From positions 1,192,001 to 1,256,000 of the forward strand of contig NZ_CP047050.1 of NCBI RefSeq assembly GCF_009799805.1: 64,000 nt of DNA, given 5' to 3'. This document shows positions 43,722 to 51,231 of this stretch, one piece after another. The notes under the pieces are model-generated. The model was not told where the DNA came from. It did no database searches and was given only the letters and a program-made list of their open reading frames with translations. Both the position numbers and the translations under genes were made by a program. This DNA is from Myroides phaeus. GTDB lineage: Bacteria > Bacteroidota > Bacteroidia > Flavobacteriales > Flavobacteriaceae. Each line of letters starts with the position of its first letter. Positions within the stretch are counted from its first letter, which is position 1.

Positions 43722-43743
43722 GAGTGAAAATATATAGATTGAT

Positions 43744-44451
43744 ATGGAAAATAACTTTAATTACGTGGCAGTTGCTCACGAGTCAGAAGCTGTAAAAGCA
43801 CAGTTTTATAAGAAGACGTATGCAAACCTTGCAATAGGTGTTTTAGCATTTATCGTTTTCGAAACAGTATTATTAAATACGCCTATTGTTGTAGAAGGAA
43901 TGTTTCAATTAATGGGTATGGGTAGATTCTCTTGGCTTATTGTTTTAGGAGCTTTTATGGGGGTTACTTGGTATGCTCAAAAATTAGCTAATGAAACAGT
44001 GAACAAACCGAAACAATATGCTGGTTTTGCACTTTATGTATTGGCTGAAGCATTTATTTTTGTTCCGATTCTTTACGTTGCAATGCAAATGACTAATGAT
44101 GGTTCTTTAATCGTTCAGGCAGGTATTCTAACTTTAGCGTTATTTGGTGGATTAACAGGAGTAGTGTTTGGTTCTAATGCTAATTTCTCATTTTTGCGAT
44201 CTATTTTAACGATTGGTTTCTTCCTTGCATTAGGTACTATGATTGCAGGAATGATATTTGGATTTAACTTAGGTTTATGGTTCTCTTTAGCGATGGTAGC
44301 TTTAGCATCAGGATCTATTTTATATTCAACTTGGCAAATTAAAAACGAGTATGCTGCTGATCAATATGTTCCAGCTGCGTTGTCTTTATTTGCTTCTTTA
44401 ATGCTTTTATTCTGGTATATCTTAAGAATATTAATGAGTAGAAATAACTAA
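43744..44451 (+). CDS. Bax inhibitor-1/YccA-family membrane protein
   Basis: 235 residues with seven membrane helices and a short polar N-terminus. The pattern F-Y-K-K-T-Y-A-N-L-A-I-G at the start of TM1 and the small-residue rich helices fit the BI-1/YbhL/YetJ group, which in YetJ acts as a pH-sensitive calcium leak channel. Function in Bacteroidota is unproven. Single-gene unit with its own perfect promoter and terminator. Confidence 0.9.
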   Translation: MENNFNYVAVAHESEAVKAQFYKKTYANLAIGVLAFIVFETVLLNTPIVVEGMFQLMGMGRFSWLIVLGAFMGVTWYAQKLANETVNKPKQYAGFALYVLAEAFIFVPILYVAMQMTNDGSLIVQAGILTLALFGGLTGVVFGSNANFSFLRSILTIGFFLALGTMIAGMIFGFNLGLWFSLAMVALASGSILYSTWQIKNEYAADQYVPAALSLFASLMLLFWYILRILMSRNN

Positions 44452-44476
44452 TTGTAGTTAATAAATTATACTTTTG

Positions 44477-44507
44477 AACCGCGTTCCTTTTGGATACGCG
44501 GTTTTTT
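44477..44507 (+). terminator. Rho-independent terminator after the BI-1-like gene
   Basis: AACCGCGT (44477-44484) and ACGCGGTT (44496-44503) form an 8-bp stem around 11 nt, with Ts following. Confidence 0.88.
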
Positions 44508-44523
44508 ATTAAATCATTTTCTT

Positions 44524-45141
44524 ATGTTCGAATTTTTCTTTGGCGCTTATAAAGATGCCACTACATTGCAAATCGTATTAGAGATTATCGTTTTTTTCTT
44601 CGGAATTTTTAGTGTTTGGTATGCAGGAAAAGAAAATATACTTGTCTTTCCTACAGGATTAATAGCAACAGTTATTACCGTTTATTTATTATATAAAGCG
44701 GGGTATTTAGGAGATATGGTACTCAATGGGTACTATTCAATTATGAGTATCTATGGTTGGTATAATTGGTCGCGTGGCAAAGGGGGAGAGGATTCGCTTA
44801 AAATTAGTAGAACAAATAACAAAGAAAAGTTATACGGTTTTCTCATTTTTGTGGTTACTCTTTTCGTAATCTTCGGCGTTTATAAAGTAGCTGGAAATGA
44901 GATTATGCCAGAGAACTATATCGATATTTTTACATCAGGAGTTTTCTTTACTGGGATGTACTATATGGCACTAAAGAAAATAGAGAACTGGACTTTGTGG
45001 ATTTTTGCTGATATTATATCTATTCCTTTGTATGCTTATAGAGGGTTAGGAATATTGGCAGTGCAATTCGCTATCTTTACCATATTGGCGATTATGGCTT
45101 ATATATCGTGGTATAAAATTTTAAAAGCAGAAAATGAATAA
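44524..45141 (+). CDS. PnuC-family transporter (possibly thiamin, PnuT-like)
   Basis: 205 residues with about seven membrane helices. PnuC features are visible, including the aromatic motif G-W-Y-N-W near residue 79 (WxxW of the vitamin site) and a second one in K-I-E-N-W-T-L-W. PnuC proteins carry nicotinamide riboside, but close relatives carry thiamin (PnuT) or riboflavin. The next-but-one gene is a TonB receptor behind a TPP riboswitch, and in Bacteroidota such receptors often occur with PnuT, so thiamin is a fair guess. Its stop codon overlaps the arfB start by 8 bp. Confidence 0.85.
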   Translation: MFEFFFGAYKDATTLQIVLEIIVFFFGIFSVWYAGKENILVFPTGLIATVITVYLLYKAGYLGDMVLNGYYSIMSIYGWYNWSRGKGGEDSLKISRTNNKEKLYGFLIFVVTLFVIFGVYKVAGNEIMPENYIDIFTSGVFFTGMYYMALKKIENWTLWIFADIISIPLYAYRGLGILAVQFAIFTILAIMAYISWYKILKAENE

Positions 45142-45535
45142 GGAAATAATAGAAAGAGAATTAGATTTTAAAGCAGTGCGCAGTGGAGGTGCTGGTGGAC
45201 AACACGTCAACAAAGTGTCTTCAAAGGTTGTGCTTTCTTGGAATTGCAGTGCTTCAGAAGGTCTTTCAGAAGATGAGAAAACGTTGTTTTTAGAACGTTT
45301 TAGCAATAGAATATCGAAAGATGGCTTGTTGGTTATGGATGCCGATAGTACGCGTAGTCAGATTAAAAATAAAGAGATTGTTATAGAACGTTTTTTCCAG
45401 CTTTTGGCATTGGGCTTAAAGATTGAGAAACCGAGACGTGAAACAAAAGTTCCAAGACGTGCTATCTTAAAGAGAAAAGACAATAAACAACAAATGTCGT
45501 TGAAAAAAGCACTTAGAAAGAGACCGAATTTTTAG
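45134..45535 (+). CDS. arfB: Peptidyl-tRNA hydrolase ArfB (ribosome rescue factor)
   Basis: 133 residues. The catalytic loop reads S-G-G-A-G-G-Q-H-V-N-K (GGQ), followed by a single release-factor-3-like domain and a basic tail ending K-K-A-L-R-K-R-P-N-F that enters the empty mRNA channel. It frees stalled ribosomes without a codon. It overlaps the PnuC-like gene by 8 bp, so the two are co-translated, an unrelated pairing. Confidence 0.92.
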   Translation: MNKEIIERELDFKAVRSGGAGGQHVNKVSSKVVLSWNCSASEGLSEDEKTLFLERFSNRISKDGLLVMDADSTRSQIKNKEIVIERFFQLLALGLKIEKPRRETKVPRRAILKRKDNKQQMSLKKALRKRPNF

Positions 45536-45581
45536 TAAAAAGGATAGATAACTAAATCTATTTCAGTTATAACTACAATAT

Positions 45582-45614
45582 GAGATTTATTATTACCTTT
45601 GCAAAATAAATCTC
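45582..45614. repeat. Inverted repeat straddling a promoter -7 box
   Basis: GAGATTTATT (45582-45591) and AATAAATCTC (45605-45614) are perfectly complementary over 10 bp, with 13 bp between. The spacer contains the -7 box TACCTTTG (45594-45601). The right arm is the first part of the riboswitch transcript. Confidence 0.75.
45594..45601 (+). promoter_or_regulatory. -7 box ahead of the TPP riboswitch
   Basis: TACCTTTG, perfect -7 box, placing the start site near 45605, just before the riboswitch. Confidence 0.6.
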
Positions 45615-45678
45615 AAAGGGGTGCCGTACGGCTGAGATCATACCCATAGAACCTGGGCGGGTAATGCTGCCAAGGGAG
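45611..45678 (+). promoter_or_regulatory. TPP riboswitch (THI element) of the TonB receptor gene
   Basis: Conserved THI-box pieces occur in order: AAAGGGGTGCC, GGCTGAGATCATACCC, GAACCTGGGCGGGTAATGC and CCAAGGGAG. These are the pyrimidine-sensing GCUGAGA and the pyrophosphate-sensing domains. TPP binding should reduce expression of the receptor. CCCCTTT at 45744-45750, 24 nt before the ATG, is complementary to AAAGGGG in the aptamer and may be the switching strand. The family is established; the platform is inferred. Confidence 0.93.
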
Positions 45679-45773
45679 TAAAGTAATCGTTGTTCAACGG
45701 TTGCTATGGAATAAGTGTAATTATTAATCTATTAAATAATTGCCCCTTTTATTTGTGAAAGTATTTTTTACGA

Positions 45774-47954
45774 ATGAAAAAAAAACTAACTAATCCTTTA
45801 TTAGCTCTTACCTTGTGCGTTAGTGCACAAATGTCTTCTTTAGCCCAAGAAAAACAAGTTAATGATTCGATCCACCATACTTCGTTGGATGAAATTGTTT
45901 TATCTGCTGTTAAGATTGACGACAAAACACCTATTGCATATAGCAATTTATCAAAGAAAAACTTAGCTGCTCGTAACTTAGGACAAGATATTCCGTCTAT
46001 GATGGGATATATGCCTTCTGTTGTTACTACTACAGATGCAGGAAATGGTGTGGGATATTCAAGTTTTAGAGTTCGTGGTTCTGATGCTACAAGGGTAAAC
46101 GTAACTTTAAACGGAATACCGTATAATGATGGTGAATCTCAAGGTTCTTTCTGGGTTAATATGCCTGACTTTACATCTTCTGTTCAAAGTTTACAATTGC
46201 AAAGAGGGGTAGGAACATCTACAAATGGTTCTGCGGCTTTTGGAGCGAGTTTAAATCTAAAAACAGATGACTATTCTCACGATGCTAACGGAGAAATTTC
46301 AAACTCTTTTGGTAGTTATAACACCAGAAAATCAACTGTAAAATTCAGCACAGGGTTGATGAATAACAAATTTGAAATCGCTGGTCGTTTATCTGATATG
46401 CATTCAGATGGATACATAGATCGTGCTGAATCAAAAATGAAATCATACTATTTACAAGGAGTTTATGTAGGTAATTCGTCTTTGGTTAAAGCAATTGTTT
46501 TCGGTGGAAAACAAAAAACTTACCAAGCGTGGAATGGTGTTGAACAGGCAGATATTGATAAATATGGTCGTCGTTATAACCCAGCTGGAAATTATAAAGA
46601 TGATGAAGGTAATGTACAATTTTACAACAATGAAACGGATAACTATATCCAAAATCATTACCAATTACATTGGAGTGAGCGTTGGTCTGATAGTTGGACT
46701 TCAAACGTGTCATTACACTATACAAAAGGGGATGGATACTATGAAAACTATAAGAAAAAACAAAAGTTTAAAGAGTATGGCTTCAAACCTATTGTAGTTG
46801 ATGGTAAAGAAGTGAATAGAACAGATCTTATTCGTAGAAAAGGATTAGATAATCACTTCTATGGTGCAGTGTTTAGTACAAACTATCACACAGATGATTT
46901 TAGCCTTTCAATGGGTGGAGGTGCTAATAAGTATGAAGGAGATCACTTTGGTCAAGTATTATGGACTAAAGAAGCTGTAGCGCATAGTTATAAGCAAGAA
47001 TACTACAGAGATAGTGCTGTTAAAACGGATATGAACTTTTTTACAAAAGCTACTTGGCAGTTTACAGATAAGTTTAGCTTATTTGGGGATATGCAATATA
47101 GACGTGTAACTTATCAAACAGAGAGCCTTGAGGTAGGGGATTTGAATGAAAACTTTATTTTCTTTAATCCTAAAGCTGGTTTAACGTATCAAGCAAATGA
47201 GAATAACCAAGTTTATTTTTCTTATGCAAGAGCTAATAGGGAGCCAAACCGTACGGATTATAAAGAAAGAAAAATGGATGTGTTGCCTAAAGCAGAACGT
47301 TTAGATGACTTTGAGTTAGGGTGGAGATTTAATGGAAATGGATCTACAATTAACGTGAATGCATACTATATGAAATACAAAGATCAGTTAGTTGTAACTG
47401 GTGATTTGAACGATGTAGGAGCAGCGGTTAGAGAAAACTCTAAAGATAGTTACCGTTTAGGTATAGAAATTGATGCTAATGTAAAAGTGTTAGATAAGTT
47501 ATATTGGAGTCCAAGTGTAACAATTAGCTCAAATAAAAACAAAAATTTCGAGTACTTCTGGGAAGGAGAAAGAAAGAATTTTGGAACAACAGCAATTGCT
47601 TTTTCTCCTGATTTCGTAGCGTCAAACGCATTGACTTATTTACCTATAAATGGGATGAGTGTTTCATTATTGACTAAGTTTGTTGGAGAACAGTTTATGT
47701 CTAACATTGAAACAGAGAATTCTAAGTTAGATTCTTATTTTGTAAATGATTTAAGTGCTACTTATGAGTTTCCAATTAAAGGATGGGTAAGAAGTATAGG
47801 AGTGTCTGTATTGGCTAATAATATTTTTAATGTGAAGTATATTTCTAATGGATATTATTGGACAGGGTATGATGGAACGAGTATGATGGATGGAGCAGGA
47901 TATTATCCACAAGCAGAATTTAATATTTTAGCAGGACTTACAATTAAATTTTAA
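45774..47954 (+). CDS. TonB-dependent receptor, probably for thiamin
   Basis: 726 residues: signal peptide (cleavage near S-S-L-A-Q, residue 25), plug domain (S-F-R-V-R-G-S-D-A-T-R-V-N-V-T-L-N-G-I-P) and a 22-strand barrel ending G-L-T-I-K-F. There is no SusD partner and no carboxypeptidase-like N-terminal domain, unlike the SusC protein. The TPP riboswitch in its leader indicates that its expression falls when TPP is plentiful, so thiamin, a phosphate ester or a precursor is the likely ligand. Monocistronic; terminator follows. Confidence 0.9.
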   Translation: MKKKLTNPLLALTLCVSAQMSSLAQEKQVNDSIHHTSLDEIVLSAVKIDDKTPIAYSNLSKKNLAARNLGQDIPSMMGYMPSVVTTTDAGNGVGYSSFRVRGSDATRVNVTLNGIPYNDGESQGSFWVNMPDFTSSVQSLQLQRGVGTSTNGSAAFGASLNLKTDDYSHDANGEISNSFGSYNTRKSTVKFSTGLMNNKFEIAGRLSDMHSDGYIDRAESKMKSYYLQGVYVGNSSLVKAIVFGGKQKTYQAWNGVEQADIDKYGRRYNPAGNYKDDEGNVQFYNNETDNYIQNHYQLHWSERWSDSWTSNVSLHYTKGDGYYENYKKKQKFKEYGFKPIVVDGKEVNRTDLIRRKGLDNHFYGAVFSTNYHTDDFSLSMGGGANKYEGDHFGQVLWTKEAVAHSYKQEYYRDSAVKTDMNFFTKATWQFTDKFSLFGDMQYRRVTYQTESLEVGDLNENFIFFNPKAGLTYQANENNQVYFSYARANREPNRTDYKERKMDVLPKAERLDDFELGWRFNGNGSTINVNAYYMKYKDQLVVTGDLNDVGAAVRENSKDSYRLGIEIDANVKVLDKLYWSPSVTISSNKNKNFEYFWEGERKNFGTTAIAFSPDFVASNALTYLPINGMSVSLLTKFVGEQFMSNIETENSKLDSYFVNDLSATYEFPIKGWVRSIGVSVLANNIFNVKYISNGYYWTGYDGTSMMDGAGYYPQAEFNILAGLTIKF

Positions 47955-48053
47955 TTTGTATCTTTTGATTAACAAATTGAAAAGTAAATTAAATAACTTA
48001 CGATTACAGCAGTGATGGGTCGAAAAAGGAGCGTAAGCTCTACATTGTTGCAG

Positions 48054-48085
48054 AAAGCCTTTTACGAAAGTAAAAGGCTTTTTTT
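48054..48085 (+). terminator. Rho-independent terminator after the TonB receptor
   Basis: AAAGCCTTTTAC (48054-48065), GAAA tetraloop, GTAAAAGGCTTT (48070-48081), then Ts. A GNRA loop on a 12-bp stem. Confidence 0.92.
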
Positions 48086-48105
48086 GTGGGTTTTATACAG
48101 TGTGT

Positions 48106-48148
48106 TTGTATAGTGTATGTATACTCTATGTATACCCGTTGTATACTT
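48106..48148. repeat. Tandem 11-bp repeat with GTATAC core
   Basis: GTATAG at 48108 and GTATAC at 48119, 48130 and 48141 recur with exactly 11-bp spacing (about one helical turn). Flanking bases are partly conserved (aT/tT before, three variable after). GTATAC is itself palindromic. Confidence 0.75.
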
Positions 48149-48416
48149 TCTATGTAAAAATATACAAGCATTTTACATATGATATACAAAAAGAATACAA
48201 GCAACACGCATAAAACGATTATTGTACTTGAAATACATAGTATAAGTATATGTTTTTGTAAGAAGTTACTTGAGTTTTTTGTATAGAAATAGAGTTTTAA
48301 AAACCCAAATAAAGGTGCAAGGAGGCTATCTTTACTTAAACAGAGTAGTATCTGATATCGATTTCAAATAATTAAAATAATATTATGGAATTACCAATGT
48401 TATAGCAAGCATTATA

Positions 48417-48869
48417 CTAATAATTTACAATTAAATAGTCTCCCCTTTTAGTAACAGGATAGGGTTTAAGCTGATAATTAATGCCAGGGGTTAGTGATTG
48501 TCCAGTTATCAAGCTAAATTGTGCTTCTTGTCCATTGTGTTGATGAATACATTTACAATTTACATAAACTCCTTTGTTGTCTTTGCGCATTAATCGAGAA
48601 CACGGTCTCTCAATTGCGTGATTAGGACAGGCTAAATCATAGGCGAAAAACTGCCCACCACCATTAAAAATAGCTACTCCCATAATTCCTTCATTATAAT
48701 TTATATAAACACCTCCTGGGTTTAGTACTTCTAAGGCATCAGGATTGTTTAGATATACTGAAAAATTCACCGGTTGACTTGGTAAATATGGGTTAGCGTA
48801 TTTGCTATTGCTTTTACTACAAGCAACCAATATTAGGACAGAGAAAATAAATAGAAAAGCTTTTTTCAT
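48417..48869 (-). CDS. Lipoprotein resembling a Rieske-type protein
   Basis: 150 residues. Type II signal peptide with lipobox Cys17 (L-V-A-C). The mature part resembles the small Rieske-fold lipoproteins of Flavobacteria: F-A-Y-D-L-A-C81-P-N-H84, then P-C90-S, and V-N-C105-K-C107-I-H109, with a final L-I-T-G-Q-S-L. A classic Rieske site is C-x-H ... C-x-x-H. Here the first pair is C-x-x-H and the second is C-x-H or C-x3-H, so cluster binding is uncertain. An upstream ATG at 48887 is possible, but 48869 starts the signal peptide. Confidence 0.7.
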   Translation of the reverse strand: MKKAFLFIFSVLILVACSKSNSKYANPYLPSQPVNFSVYLNNPDALEVLNPGGVYINYNEGIMGVAIFNGGGQFFAYDLACPNHAIERPCSRLMRKDNKGVYVNCKCIHQHNGQEAQFSLITGQSLTPGINYQLKPYPVTKRGDYLIVNY

Positions 48870-48880
48870 AGTATAAAGTA

Positions 48881-48911
48881 TTTGCAAAACAAATTTAATT
48901 ATTTAACTTTG
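48881..48911 (+). promoter_or_regulatory. Promoter of greA
   Basis: TTTG (48881-48884), 19 bp, TAACTTTG (48904-48911): perfect match of both elements. It predicts a start near 48915 and a leader of about 110 nt. Confidence 0.72.
48890..48897 (-). promoter_or_regulatory. -7 box of the Rieske-like lipoprotein gene
   Basis: TAAATTTG on the minus strand, a perfect -7 box 20 bp before the start codon. It lies between the -33 and -7 of the divergent greA promoter, so the two promoters overlap. Confidence 0.5.
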
Positions 48912-48974
48912 ACAAATAGAGTTCAAGATTTTATATATAGATTAAACGAAAAAAAATAATAAATATTTTATAGG

Positions 48975-49006
48975 AAGAATCCCGTTTTATGGGATTCTTT
49001 CTATTT
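48975..49006 (+). terminator. Terminator-like hairpin in the greA leader
   Basis: AAGAATCCC (48975-48983), 7-nt loop, GGGATTCTT (48991-48999) and then TCTATTT. It lies between the greA promoter and its ATG, so it would stop or pause most leader transcripts before greA. Confidence 0.6.
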
Positions 49007-49023
49007 ATATAAACCAGATAATT

Positions 49024-49500
49024 ATGAGTAAGATTTCGTATTATACTGCAGAAGGTCTTAAGAAATTAAAAGACGAGTTAGAGCAGTTAAAAAGCGTTGA
49101 GCGTCCTAAGGCATCACAAGCTATTGCTGATGCAAGGGACAAGGGGGATTTATCGGAGAATGCTGAGTATGATGCAGCTAAAGAAGCACAAGGTTTATTA
49201 GAACTTAAAATCGCTAAATTAGAAGAAGTAGCATCTAATGCAAGACTTATAGATGAATCTCAATTAGACAACTCTAAAGTGTTAGTATTGTCTAAAGTTA
49301 AGATCAAAAACCAAACAAACGGAATGCAATTAACTTACACGTTAGTAGCAGAAAGTGAAGCTGATTTAAAAGCAGGAAAAATTTCTGTAACTTCACCTAT
49401 CGGAAAAGGTTTGTTAGGTAAATCTGTTGGGGATGTTGCTGAAATTAAAGTACCTAATGGAATTATGAATTTTGAAGTTTTAGAAATCTCAAGAGACTAA
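49024..49500 (+). CDS. greA: Transcription elongation factor GreA
   Basis: 158 residues, the usual GreA size. The N-terminal coiled coil (about 5-75) carries the acidic tip D-A-R-D-K-G-D-L-S-E-N-A-E-Y-D-A that reaches the RNA polymerase active site and triggers transcript cleavage. The C-terminal FKBP-like domain contains S-P-I-G-K-G-L-L-G-K. It rescues backtracked RNA polymerase. The HIT gene follows 18 nt later. The leader holds a terminator-like hairpin. Confidence 0.97.
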   Translation: MSKISYYTAEGLKKLKDELEQLKSVERPKASQAIADARDKGDLSENAEYDAAKEAQGLLELKIAKLEEVASNARLIDESQLDNSKVLVLSKVKIKNQTNGMQLTYTLVAESEADLKAGKISVTSPIGKGLLGKSVGDVAEIKVPNGIMNFEVLEISRD

Positions 49501-49518
49501 TTAAAAAAATAAGATATT

Positions 49519-49908
49519 ATGAGTTCTATTTTTACAAAGATCATCAGTGGAGAGATACCTGCTTATAAAGTTGCAGAAGATGATAATTTTTTAGCATTTT
49601 TAGATATTAATCCTAATGCTAAAGGACATACATTGTGTATCCCTAAGAAAGAAATTAATAAGATTTTTGATATGGAAGAAGATCATTATATCGAATTAAT
49701 GAAGTTCTCTCGTAAAGTTGCTATTGCCTTAGAAAAAGCAGTGCCTTGTAAACGAGTAGGTGTAGCAGTTGTAGGTCTTGAAGTACCTCACGTACACGTT
49801 CATTTAATCCCGTTACAGGAAATGGATGATATGCGCTTTACGAAAAAAGAAAAATTAGCTCCTGAGGAGTTTGAAAGTATAGCGAAAACTATTAATAGTC
49901 ATTTATAG
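49519..49908 (+). CDS. HIT-family nucleotide hydrolase
   Basis: 129 residues with the histidine triad H-V-H-V-H-L near residue 95, and F-L-D-I-N-P-N-A-K-G-H-T at the purine site. HINT-like proteins remove groups from nucleoside phosphoramidates or AMP conjugates. It lies in the same direction as greA with an 18-nt gap and ends before a terminator, so it forms a bicistron with greA. Confidence 0.92.
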   Translation: MSSIFTKIISGEIPAYKVAEDDNFLAFLDINPNAKGHTLCIPKKEINKIFDMEEDHYIELMKFSRKVAIALEKAVPCKRVGVAVVGLEVPHVHVHLIPLQEMDDMRFTKKEKLAPEEFESIAKTINSHL

Positions 49909-49930
49909 GACTAATAGAAAGATAGAAGAG

Positions 49931-49956
49931 AGGCTGCCCCATAGGACAGCCTTTTT
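49931..49956 (+). terminator. Rho-independent terminator after the HIT gene
   Basis: AGGCTG...CAGCCT, extended by CC/GG around ATA, with Ts after it. The histidine kinase stop codon on the other strand lies in the T-run. Confidence 0.8.
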
Positions 49957-51094
49957 ATTTTTTATAAGTAATACAGAAGGTAGTTCCTTTACCTATTTCT
50001 GAGTGTAATACTTTTATTTTTCCATTTTGGAAATCTTCAACGATTCTCTTCGTTAGTGATAATCCTAATCCCCAACCTCTTTTTTTAGTGGTATAACCAG
50101 GTTCAAATATTTTGTTGAACATTTTTTTAGGAATACCTCCTCCTGTGTCGCTGATAAAGATGTTTACTTGTTTTGTATTTTCTTGAATTAAGACATCTAA
50201 GCCTCCTTTTCCTTTCATTGCATCAATCGCATTCTTAATTAAGTTTTCTATAGTCCAGCTGTGTAATTCTTTATTTAAAGGGATAAGAATTTCGTGTTGC
50301 GGACTTTCAAATGTAAAGTTGATTTGTTTAGAGTTTCTTAATCGCAAATAAGAAAATATTTTCTCTGTTTCTGCTACAATATCAATGTTGGTTAATTGTG
50401 GTTTGGAACCAATCTTAGAAAAACGGTCGGCAATTATTTCTAATTTCTTGACGTCTTTTTCGATTTCTTCAATTATTTGAGGATCTACATTGTCTAACCT
50501 CATAATTTCTAACCAGCCTAATAATGACGAAAGAGGCGTACCTATTTGGTGGGCTGTTTCTTTTGCCATTCCTGTCCATAGCCTATTTTGTGTGGCTATC
50601 TTATTGCTTCGATAGAAGTTGAATAATAAGATAGTGAAAAACAAAAAGATTAATACCAAAGAGATAGGATAGTACTTTAACTTGGTAAGTAAAGACGAGT
50701 TTCCGTAGTATAGGTATTGTGTGCTTTTCCCTACTTTAATTTCAATAGGAGGGTTTTGTGATTTTAGCTTTTTGAGGAAGCGTATTGTTTTTTCAGAACT
50801 GTTGATAATTTTATCATCAATATTGATCATTGATAAAATACTATCCTTATCTGTTGTTTGTATGATAGGAATTGTACTGTTTTCTGTAATGATTAATAGG
50901 GGTAATGATAAGTCAGTATCAAATTGGGTTGCATCATTTAAAGTATTAGATGCTTCTGCCCAGATGTTCATTTTTATTCGTTCTTCTTCTTTGTAAGTTT
51001 GAAAGAAGGAATAGGTATTCCACAAAATAACCAATAGGGTAACGAATGCCATTGCAATGACAGTCCAGCGAAATATTTCTTTTTTTCTAGTCAA
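49955..51094 (-). CDS. Sensor histidine kinase (orphan)
   Basis: 379 residues. TM1 near 9-31, a periplasmic sensor segment of about 105 residues, TM2 near 141-160, then the dimerisation domain with phospho-acceptor motif T-A-H-Q-I-G-T-P-L-S-S (His near residue 183) and an HATPase domain with E-N-L-I-K-N-A-I-D-A (N box), D-T-G-G-G-I-P and G-W-G-L-G-L-S. The acceptor His is followed by Gln where many kinases have Glu, the usual Bacteroidota variant. No response regulator is next to it. The 20-aa juxtamembrane stretch carries no HAMP domain I can see. Confidence 0.9.
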   Translation of the reverse strand: MTRKKEIFRWTVIAMAFVTLLVILWNTYSFFQTYKEEERIKMNIWAEASNTLNDATQFDTDLSLPLLIITENSTIPIIQTTDKDSILSMINIDDKIINSSEKTIRFLKKLKSQNPPIEIKVGKSTQYLYYGNSSLLTKLKYYPISLVLIFLFFTILLFNFYRSNKIATQNRLWTGMAKETAHQIGTPLSSLLGWLEIMRLDNVDPQIIEEIEKDVKKLEIIADRFSKIGSKPQLTNIDIVAETEKIFSYLRLRNSKQINFTFESPQHEILIPLNKELHSWTIENLIKNAIDAMKGKGGLDVLIQENTKQVNIFISDTGGGIPKKMFNKIFEPGYTTKKRGWGLGLSLTKRIVEDFQNGKIKVLHSEIGKGTTFCITYKK

Positions 51095-51231
51095 TTTTTT
51101 GTTGATTTGTAATCAGTATTTAAAAGTAAATAAAATAAATGAATTGCATACTTAGTTAAGTAGCTAATAAAAATTTTTACCTTCATAAAAGCTTTTGTAA
51201 CTTTACTTTTTGCACTTAATATTAATTATTG

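Larger units (their letters stand above)
47955..48416. other. 462-bp intergenic region between two genes' 3' ends
   Basis: No ORF is supported. It contains a possible hairpin region at 48008-48051 (GAGC-GTAA-GCTC inside weak outer pairing), the receptor terminator (48054-48085), four tandem 11-bp units with GTATAC (48106-48148), and ATACAAGCA twice, 33 bp apart (48162 and 48195). The rest is AT-rich and carries nothing I recognise. Confidence 0.5.

Noticed and set aside
48008..48051. Small tRNA-like or riboswitch-like element after the TonB receptor
   Set aside because: Outer pairing needs three G-U pairs, no known motif fits, and it lies downstream of the coding region. I noted it in the intergenic entry but do not call it.
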